From NCBI RefSeq assembly GCF_013366925.1, contig NZ_JAALDK010000001.1:496001-560000 (forward strand): a stretch of DNA of 64,000 bases, written 5' to 3'. Shown here piece by piece: positions 58,322-64,000 of the stretch; the first letter of the stretch is position 1; each line of letters begins with the position of its first letter. The notes beneath the pieces were generated by a model. It was not told the DNA's origin and searched no databases. It saw only the letters and a program-made list of their open reading frames with translations. The position numbers were made by a program, and so were the translations under genes. The stretch is from Paraburkholderia youngii (GTDB lineage Bacteria > Pseudomonadota > Gammaproteobacteria > Burkholderiales > Burkholderiaceae).

Positions 58322-59577
58322 GCGTGCTGCAACAGTCGGTCGATCCGCTGCGAGGCCGGCGGATGCGAGTAGTAGAACGCGGTGTAGAGCGGATCGGGCG
58401 TCAATGTCGACGCGTTGTCCTCGTACAGCTTGACGAGCGCGTTGATCAGATCGTGCGCGTCGGTTTGCGACGCGGCGAACGCGTCGGCTTCGAACTCGTG
58501 CTTGCGCGAGCTGAGGCTGCCGAGCGGCGTGACGAAGAACATGAACACCGGCAGCGCGAGGAAGAACAGCACGAGCGCGAGTCCGCTGTTGCCGCCAATG
58601 AGCGACGGCCGCACGCCGAGCCCTTCGTAGAACCATACGCATTGCGTCAGCCAGCCGAGCAGCGCGAGCATCGCGAGGCTGATCGCGAACGTGACGAGCA
58701 TGCGCTTCATCACGTGACGGCGCTTGAAGTGGCCGAGCTCGTGCGCGAGCACCGCTTCGATCTCGCGGCCCGACAGGCGCGCAAGCAGTGTGTCGAAAAA
58801 CACGATGCGCTTGCTCGCGCCGAAGCCGGTGAAGTACGCGTTGCCGTGCGCCGAGCGGCGGCTGCCGTCCATCACGAACAGACCCTTCGCGGCGAAGCCG
58901 CAGCGCTTCATCAGCGCCTCGATGCGGGTCACGAGCGCTTCATCCTTCAGCGGCTCGAACTTGTTGAAGAGCGGCGCGATGAAGGTCGGGAAAATCAGCA
59001 GGCCGAACATCTGGAACGCGACCCACACGACCCATGCCCACAGCCACCACAGGTTGCCCGCGCGGTTCATCAGCCACAGCACGACAAACAACAGCGGCAA
59101 GCCGAACGCGATACCGAGCAGCGCGCCCTTCAGACGGTCGAAGAAGAACAGGCTTTTGCTCATGCGATTGAAGCCGAAGCGTTGCTCGACGACGAACTGC
59201 CGGTAGTAGTCGAACGGCAGGTCGATCGCGCTCGTGATCGCGATCACAGCGGCAACCAGCGCAATCTGACCGGCATAGCCGCGGCCGAGCCAGTCGGAGA
59301 TCGCGAGATCGAGCATCTGCACGCCGCCGAGCAGCGTGAGCCAGATCAGCACGGCCGCGCCGACGACGATCTCGACCATCGCGAGCCGCGTGCGCTCGAC
59401 GGTGTAGTCGGCTGCGCGCTGATGCGCGGTGAGCGCGATGGTGTTCACGAACTGGCTGGGCACCTGTTCGCGATGCGCGACGACGAAGCGGATCTGCCGC
59501 GACGCGAGCCAGAGTTTGATGCCGACCATCGCGACGACGGCGACGATGAAGAGGGCGGTGAAGTACAGGGTAGGCAT
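58318..59577 (-). CDS. M48-family (Ste24/CaaX-type) membrane metalloprotease
   Basis: A 419-residue multi-pass membrane protease. The zinc motif is [10 protein letters not shown] near residue 280, with a downstream Glu in [13 protein letters not shown]. About six or seven hydrophobic helices and the Ste24-like segment [17 protein letters not shown] are present. It would cleave membrane proteins. It is first in a unit with rsgA and the DUF2007 gene. Confidence 0.92.
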   Translation of the reverse strand: MPTLYFTALFIVAVVAMVGIKLWLASRQIRFVVAHREQVPSQFVNTIALTAHQRAADYTVERTRLAMVEIVVGAAVLIWLTLLGGVQMLDLAISDWLGRGYAGQIALVAAVIAITSAIDLPFDYYRQFVVEQRFGFNRMSKSLFFFDRLKGALLGIAFGLPLLFVVLWLMNRAGNLWWLWAWVVWVAFQMFGLLIFPTFIAPLFNKFEPLKDEALVTRIEALMKRCGFAAKGLFVMDGSRRSAHGNAYFTGFGASKRIVFFDTLLARLSGREIEAVLAHELGHFKRRHVMKRMLVTFAISLAMLALLGWLTQCVWFYEGLGVRPSLIGGNSGLALVLFFLALPVFMFFVTPLGSLSSRKHEFEADAFAASQTDAHDLINALVKLYEDNASTLTPDPLYTAFYYSHPPASQRIDRLLQHA

Positions 59578-59748
59578 CCGAGGATTCCGTGGTATCTATG
59601 CGAGAATTATATGTTTCTTCCCGCCTCAGGGCGGAGATACGGTTTAACGCGGCGGTTTGACGCATTAGCTCCGGGCAGCAGTTCAAGGCGGCGCTTCAGC
59701 GCAGCCGGCCCGGCTCGAACCGCGCGAATCCATTTCAAACGAACACAT

Positions 59749-59788
59749 GCCGCGCCGCACGGGCTTGCAGCGAAGCCCGCGGCGCGGC
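59749..59788 (+). promoter_or_regulatory. GC-rich leader hairpin before orn
   Basis: GCCGCGCCGC at 59749-59758 and GCGGCGCGGC at 59779-59788 pair perfectly, with an inner GGGCT/AGCCC stem. It ends 16 bases before the orn ATG and just before a weak CAGGG ribosome binding site. No T run follows. Confidence 0.45.
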
Positions 59789-59804
59789 CCTCAGGGTTGC
59801 CTTC

Positions 59805-60416
59805 ATGACTGACATCCTCGCATCCACCGAACAGCCGCCGCTCGTGCGCAGCGACATGAATCTCGTCTGGCTGGACATGGAAATGACCGGGCTCGAGCCC
59901 GACACCGACCGCATCATCGAGATCGCGGTGGTGGTGACGAATTCGACGCTCGACAGGATGGTCGAAGGTCCGGTGCTCGCGATTCATCAGAGCGATGAGA
60001 CGCTCGCGAAGATGGACGAGTGGAACCAGAACACGCATGGCCGCTCGGGGCTGATCGATCGGGTGAAGGCCTCGACGGTCAGCGAGGCCGACGCAACCGC
60101 GCAGATCCGCGAATTCCTCGGCCAGTACGTGCCGCCCGGCAAGTCGCCGATGTGCGGCAACTCGATCTGCCAGGACCGCCGCTTCATGGCGCGCTGGATG
60201 CCGGATCTGGAGAGCTTCTTCCACTACCGCAACCTCGACGTGAGCACGCTGAAGGAGCTGTGCCGGCGCTGGCAGCCGGTCATCTACAAGGGCTTCCAGA
60301 AGCGCGCGATGCACACCGCGCTGGCCGATATTCACGAGTCGATCGACGAACTGAAGTACTACCGCGAGCATTTCCTCGTGCCGTCGGCGCCCGACGCCGC
60401 CGCGAGCGCCAAATAA
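59805..60416 (+). CDS. orn: Oligoribonuclease
   Basis: A 203-residue DEDDh 3'-5' exonuclease that removes the last dinucleotides of RNA and degrades pGpG from cyclic-di-GMP turnover. The first acidic pair is in [18 protein letters not shown], the second Asp in [16 protein letters not shown], and the His/Asp in [20 protein letters not shown]. The protein has a short extension before the core. It is divergent from the protease-rsgA unit. Confidence 0.97.
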   Translation: MTDILASTEQPPLVRSDMNLVWLDMEMTGLEPDTDRIIEIAVVVTNSTLDRMVEGPVLAIHQSDETLAKMDEWNQNTHGRSGLIDRVKASTVSEADATAQIREFLGQYVPPGKSPMCGNSICQDRRFMARWMPDLESFFHYRNLDVSTLKELCRRWQPVIYKGFQKRAMHTALADIHESIDELKYYREHFLVPSAPDAAASAK

Positions 60417-60454
60417 AGCGCGGGCCTGCACCTGCAGGCCCTAATCCGCCAACC

Positions 60455-61096
60455 TCAGTCCTGCCGCGGCGCGCGCTGCGCGCTCTTTGGCCGGAACGCC
60501 TTCACCACGTCCGCGTTGGTTTCCACGTAAGGCCCGCCGATCAGGTCGATGCAGTAGGGCACCGCAGCGAAAATTCCCGGCACCTTCACCACGCCGTCAT
60601 CGCGCAGGCCTTCCAGCGTTTCCCGGATCGATTTCGGCTGGCCGGGCAGGTTGACGATCAGCGCGGCGTGCTGATCGGTTTCCCGGATCACCGCGACCTG
60701 GCGCGACAGGATCGCGGTCGGCACGAAATTCAGGCTGATCTGCCGCATCTGCTCGCCGAAGCCGGGCATCTCCTTGGTCGCCACCGCGAGCGTCGCCTCG
60801 GGCGTCACGTCGCGGCGCGACGGGCCGGTGCCGCCGGTCGTCAGTACCAGATCGCAGCCCACTTCGTCGACCAGTTCGATCAGCGTCGCCGAGATGGTCG
60901 GCGCATCGTCGGCGATCAGCCGCGTGACGACTTGCCACGGCGAGCTCAAGGCCGCGCCGAGCCACTCCTGCAGCGCCGGAATGCCCTTGTCCTCGTACAC
61001 GCCCGTCGACGCGCGGTCGCTGATCGACACGAGGCCGATCACGATTTCGTCGGGGTGGTTACGTTGCTTGCGTTGATCAGGCGTCACGGTCGTCAT
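60455..61096 (-). CDS. mog: Molybdopterin adenylyltransferase
   Basis: A 213-residue MoaB/Mog protein that adenylylates molybdopterin before molybdenum insertion. [40 protein letters not shown] and [14 protein letters not shown] are the family motifs. It overlaps darP by an ATGA-type junction. The product is needed for the formate dehydrogenase encoded in the left part of the window. Confidence 0.95.
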   Translation of the reverse strand: MTTVTPDQRKQRNHPDEIVIGLVSISDRASTGVYEDKGIPALQEWLGAALSSPWQVVTRLIADDAPTISATLIELVDEVGCDLVLTTGGTGPSRRDVTPEATLAVATKEMPGFGEQMRQISLNFVPTAILSRQVAVIRETDQHAALIVNLPGQPKSIRETLEGLRDDGVVKVPGIFAAVPYCIDLIGGPYVETNADVVKAFRPKSAQRAPRQD

Positions 61097-61685
61097 CGTC
61101 GTGTTCCGGGGCGAGGTCAGCGTCTTCGGCTTCGTCGCCGGCGCCGGCCGCGTTCTTGATCCACTGGAACAGCTCGCGGAAGTAGCGCGGCGGCTTGCTC
61201 TGCTGCGCTTCCTTGCGCGCGTTGCGGATCAGCGTGCGGCCCTGCTGCGGGTCGGCGGCCGGGTGCTGGCGGATGAACTCGGTCAGTGCGGCGTCGTCGG
61301 CAAGCAGCTTTTCGCGGGTGCGTTCGATCCAGTGGAGCTTCGCCGTTTCCGTCTTGTTGACGCCGTTGTAAGTGTCGAGCGCGGTGCGCAGCGCGGCGGT
61401 TTCGGTGTCGAGCAGCGAGCGCATCACGCGGCCGACGTACTGGATCTGGCGGCGCTTGCCCTCATGATCAGTGATGCGGCGCGCTTCGCGCACGGCTTCG
61501 TCGAGCTTTTCGGGCAGCGGCATGCGCTTGAGCGCGTCTTTCGGCAGCGCGACGAGCGCCGCGCCCAGATCCTGCAACGCCTGCATTTCGCGTTTGACCT
61601 GGGACTTGCTCGGACGATCGTAGCCGTTTTCGTCGACTTCCGTGACGACCGATTCGATCGGTTGAATGCGGGTTTTGCGTGTCAT
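61077..61685 (-). CDS. darP: DarP-like (DUF615) ribosome-associated protein
   Basis: A 202-residue, charged protein (YjgA family) that helps late 50S assembly. [33 protein letters not shown] and a C-terminal [14 protein letters not shown] are conserved. The tail after residue 180 is mainly Asp and Glu. It is divergent from pmbA/tldE, a pairing common in proteobacteria. Confidence 0.92.
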   Translation of the reverse strand: MTRKTRIQPIESVVTEVDENGYDRPSKSQVKREMQALQDLGAALVALPKDALKRMPLPEKLDEAVREARRITDHEGKRRQIQYVGRVMRSLLDTETAALRTALDTYNGVNKTETAKLHWIERTREKLLADDAALTEFIRQHPAADPQQGRTLIRNARKEAQQSKPPRYFRELFQWIKNAAGAGDEAEDADLAPEHDDDDRDA

Positions 61686-61836
61686 GCCGGTATTGTAACT
61701 TGCCGCGCCGGCCCGACCCGCGGCGGCGCGTACCTTGCTATGATCGCGGGATGCATTTATCCCGCACCCGCGCATCTCGCGCCGAACACGGTGCGCATAT
61801 CCAGGGCCGCGCGGCCCCAACAGGACGGCAACCACA

Positions 61837-63207
61837 ATGGCAGCAGACATGGACGTCAAGCAGCGCTTTTTTCCGCATACCCAGGATGAACTGAAGGAAA
61901 TCGCCTCGGACATCCTCCGTCACGCGAAGGCGCTCGGCGGCACCGACGCCGCAACCGAAATCTCCGAGGGCGACGGCCTGTCCGTCTCCGTGCGGCGCGG
62001 CGAAGTCGAGACGATCGAGCACAACCGCGACAAGATGGTCGGTGTGACGGTGTTCATCGGCAACAAGCGCGGCAACGCGAGAACCTCGGACTTCTCGCCG
62101 CAAGCGTTGAAGGACACGGTCGCGGCCGCCTACAACATCGCGCGCTTCACCGCCGAAGACGATTGCGCAGGCCTCGCCGAAGCCGAGCTGCTCGAAACCG
62201 CGCCGCGCGATCTCGATCTCTATCACCCGTGGAATCTGTCGGCCGACGAAGCGGTCGAAATCGCGCGCCGCGCCGAAGACGCCGCGTTCGCGACCGATCC
62301 GCAGATCAAGAATTCCGAAGGCGCGAGCGTGTCGGCGCAGCATTCGCAATTCGTGCTGGCGACCTCGCGCGGCTTCCTCGCCGGCTACCCGTACTCGCGC
62401 CACTACATCGCGTGCGCGCCGATCGCCGGCAGCGGCCGCAACATGCAGCGCGACGACTGGTACACGTCGACGCGCAGCGCCGACGAGCTCGCCGATCCCG
62501 AAGCGGTCGGCCGTTACGCGGCGCAGCGCGCGCTCGCTCGCATCGGCGCGCGCGGCCTCGACACGCGCAAGGTGCCGGTGCTGTTCGAAGCGCCGCTCGC
62601 GGCGGGCCTGCTCGGCGCGTTCGTACAGGCGACGAGCGGCGGCGCGCTGTATCGCAAGACCTCGTTTCTGGTCGACAGCCTCGGCAAGCCGGTGTTTGCG
62701 CCGCACGTGCAGGTGGTCGAAGATCCGCACGTCGCGCGCGCGATGGGCAGCGCGCCGTTCGACGAGGAAGGCGTGCGCACGCGTCAGCGCTCGGTCGTGA
62801 AGGACGGCGTCGTCGAGGGCTACTTCCTGTCCACCTACTCGGCGCGCAAGCTCGGCATGCAGACCACCGGCAACGCGGGCGGCTCGCACAACCTGTCGCT
62901 GCTCAGCTCGAACACGCGCGCCGACGACGACTTCGAAGCCATGCTGAAGAAGCTCGGCACGGGTCTCTTGCTGACCGAGCTGATGGGGCAGGGCGTCAAC
63001 TACGTGACGGGCGACTACTCGCGCGGTGCGTCGGGCTTCTGGGTGGAGAACGGCAAGATCCAGTACCCGGTCGAAGAGATCACGGTCGCGAGCACGCTGC
63101 AGGAGATGTTCCGCCATATCGTCGCAATCGGCGCGGATACGATCACGCGCGGCACCAAGCAGACCGGCTCGGTGCTGATCGAGAGGATGACGATCGCGGG
63201 GCAGTAA
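61837..63207 (+). CDS. pmbA: Metalloprotease subunit TldE (PmbA)
   Basis: A 456-residue partner of TldD in the protease that processes modified peptides such as microcin B17. [20 protein letters not shown], the middle [15 protein letters not shown] and the C-terminal [20 protein letters not shown] are TldE signatures. TldE itself lacks the zinc HExxxH of TldD, as here. tldD is not in the window. Confidence 0.95.
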   Translation: MAADMDVKQRFFPHTQDELKEIASDILRHAKALGGTDAATEISEGDGLSVSVRRGEVETIEHNRDKMVGVTVFIGNKRGNARTSDFSPQALKDTVAAAYNIARFTAEDDCAGLAEAELLETAPRDLDLYHPWNLSADEAVEIARRAEDAAFATDPQIKNSEGASVSAQHSQFVLATSRGFLAGYPYSRHYIACAPIAGSGRNMQRDDWYTSTRSADELADPEAVGRYAAQRALARIGARGLDTRKVPVLFEAPLAAGLLGAFVQATSGGALYRKTSFLVDSLGKPVFAPHVQVVEDPHVARAMGSAPFDEEGVRTRQRSVVKDGVVEGYFLSTYSARKLGMQTTGNAGGSHNLSLLSSNTRADDDFEAMLKKLGTGLLLTELMGQGVNYVTGDYSRGASGFWVENGKIQYPVEEITVASTLQEMFRHIVAIGADTITRGTKQTGSVLIERMTIAGQ

Positions 63208-63248
63208 GCCGCGCGGCGGCGCGTTCCGGCGCTGTCCCGTATCAAACG

Positions 63249-63287
63249 AAAACGCCACGCAGCTCAACGTTGCGTGGCGTTTTTTTA
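63249..63287. terminator. Intrinsic terminator between pmbA and folA
   Basis: AAAACGCCACGCA and TGCGTGGCGTTTT arms around a nine-base loop, followed by a T run, between convergent genes; it can serve both. Confidence 0.92.
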
Positions 63288-63308
63288 TTGCATGCGTGGC
63301 GCGTGCCG

Positions 63309-63809
63309 TCAGACGTCCTTGCGTTGATACGTGACGAATGCGTAATCGAAGTCGTTCGGCGCATTCGAGTGATGCGCTTCGCGCGCGATTTCTTCCCACA
63401 CCTGCGGGTCGATCGCGGGGAAGGTCGCATCGCCGGCGAAGTCGGCGGCGATCTCGGTGACGATCAGCTTGTCCGCGTGGCGCAGCCCTTCGTCGTACAA
63501 CTCCGCGCCGCCGATCAGAAACGCCTGCGGCGCCTGGTCCTGCGCGGCGAGCGCGAGCGCTTCGTCGAGATTGGTCGCGGTATCGCAGCCTTGAAAGCGC
63601 CGCGAGGCATCGCGCGTGACCACGATGTTGCGGCGTCCCGGCAGCGGCCGGCCGATCGATTCATGTGTCTTGCGGCCCATGATGATGGGCGCGCCCATCG
63701 TCGTGCGCTTGAAGAACTTGAGGTCTTCGGGCAGTCGCCAGGGCAACTGGTTGTCGCGGCCGATCACGCCGTTGCTGGCGCGAGCGACGATCAGGGTGAG
63801 CGTCGTCAT
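63309..63809 (-). CDS. folA: Dihydrofolate reductase
   Basis: A 166-residue enzyme reducing dihydrofolate with [25 protein letters not shown] carries the Met20-type loop, [20 protein letters not shown] the folate helix, and [13 protein letters not shown] the NADPH motif. The catalytic acid is Asp or Glu of PEDLKFF. The start at 63809 matches the family. Confidence 0.97.
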   Translation of the reverse strand: MTTLTLIVARASNGVIGRDNQLPWRLPEDLKFFKRTTMGAPIIMGRKTHESIGRPLPGRRNIVVTRDASRRFQGCDTATNLDEALALAAQDQAPQAFLIGGAELYDEGLRHADKLIVTEIAADFAGDATFPAIDPQVWEEIAREAHHSNAPNDFDYAFVTYQRKDV

Positions 63810-63880
63810 CGAATGGAAAGAGGAGGGTAACCGGGCGATTCTACCCGACGCACCGATGCGCACCGATGCCCGCCCGCTGC

Positions 63881-64000
63881 TCACCCCTGCGCCGCCCCGT
63901 CCGTGGCGAGCCCTTTCTTGTCGTCGGCGCCACCCGGTTCGCGCAGACCGTGCACGCCCATCAGCCGATACAGCGTCACGCGCGAAATGTTCAGATCCAC
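63881..64000 (-). CDS. C-terminus of a Fis-type HTH regulator (runs off the right edge)
   Basis: The last 39 codons of a minus-strand gene. [19 protein letters not shown] is the end of a Fis-type helix-turn-helix, as found at the C-terminus of sigma-54-dependent activators. A low-complexity tail [12 protein letters not shown] follows. The rest of the protein is outside the window, so the receiver or AAA+ domain cannot be checked. Confidence 0.7.
   Translation of the reverse strand: MDLNISRVTLYRLMGVHGLREPGGADDKKGLATDGAAQG

Noticed and set aside
60422..60441. GGGCCTGCA/TGCAGGCCC palindrome after orn as an intrinsic terminator
   Set aside because: The loop is almost absent and no T run follows, so it is not a convincing intrinsic terminator; it may be chance.

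Overview
The window reads as a stretch of betaproteobacterial chromosome from the Burkholderiaceae, most likely Paraburkholderia or a close relative. Support comes from the high GC content, the tmRNA whose tag reads ANDDTFALAA, the molybdenum NAD-dependent formate dehydrogenase set (fdsGBAD), the threonine at GyrA position 83, and the gene order ompA / gyrA / serC-pheA-hisC-tyrA-aroA-cmk-rpsA-ihfB-lapA-lapB. It is gene-dense and almost wholly core genome. I see no insertion sequence, prophage, integrase, CRISPR array, rRNA or ordinary tRNA. The only RNA gene is ssrA.

Layout, left to right. 1-6.2 kb: the 5' end of an unidentified gene, a GNAT acetyltransferase, a metabolite:H+ MFS transporter, a TPR/glycosyltransferase-like protein and a flavoprotein monooxygenase. 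6.3-12.8 kb: the formate dehydrogenase operon fdsGBAD on the minus strand, with a divergent ModE-HTH/periplasmic-binding-fold regulator. 12.9-16.4 kb: a small exported protein, a decayed COG4315 lipoprotein remnant, ssrA, ubiG-gph and ompA. 16.9-29.2 kb: gyrA, a DUF2059 protein, then the long aromatic/serine supraoperon running into cmk, rpsA and ihfB. 29.5-34.6 kb: envelope genes lapA-lapB-ugd-hldA-hldD. 34.7-40.5 kb: a ComEA-like protein, cysM, mltB, a histone-deacetylase-family amidohydrolase with an enoyl-CoA hydratase, and a lysophospholipase-like hydrolase. 40.7-47.1 kb: metNIQ, etfBA and a DmdC-type acyl-CoA dehydrogenase. 47.2-50.5 kb: dadA with a divergent Lrp-type regulator, then a PA0069-type radical SAM gene behind a near-consensus LexA box. 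50.5-55.0 kb: a TM2 protein, a soluble sugar-dehydrogenase-like protein and the rpsP-rimM-trmD-rplS operon. 55-64 kb: a Nudix CoA pyrophosphatase, a CobD/CbiB-like membrane protein, a DUF2007 protein, rsgA, an M48 protease, orn, mog-darP, pmbA/tldE, folA and the C-terminus of a Fis-type regulator.

How the parts connect: fds oxidises formate to CO2 and makes NADH, and mog near the right end supplies a molybdenum-cofactor step that fds needs. The etfBA/acyl-CoA dehydrogenase group forms one electron-transfer module. The lapAB-ugd-hldAD group builds and controls lipopolysaccharide. serC through aroA covers serine and phenylalanine/tyrosine synthesis.

No wholly new multi-gene system is visible. 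The most interesting signals are regulatory: the LexA box before the radical SAM gene, a hairpin that would bury the Shine-Dalgarno of the ComEA-like gene, palindromes at etfBA and dadA/lrp, terminator-like hairpins placed just before metN and the acyl-CoA dehydrogenase, and a cluster of ATATG elements in the fds divergent promoter. Start sites were chosen by reading ribosome binding sites. All family assignments come from motif recognition, not from searches.
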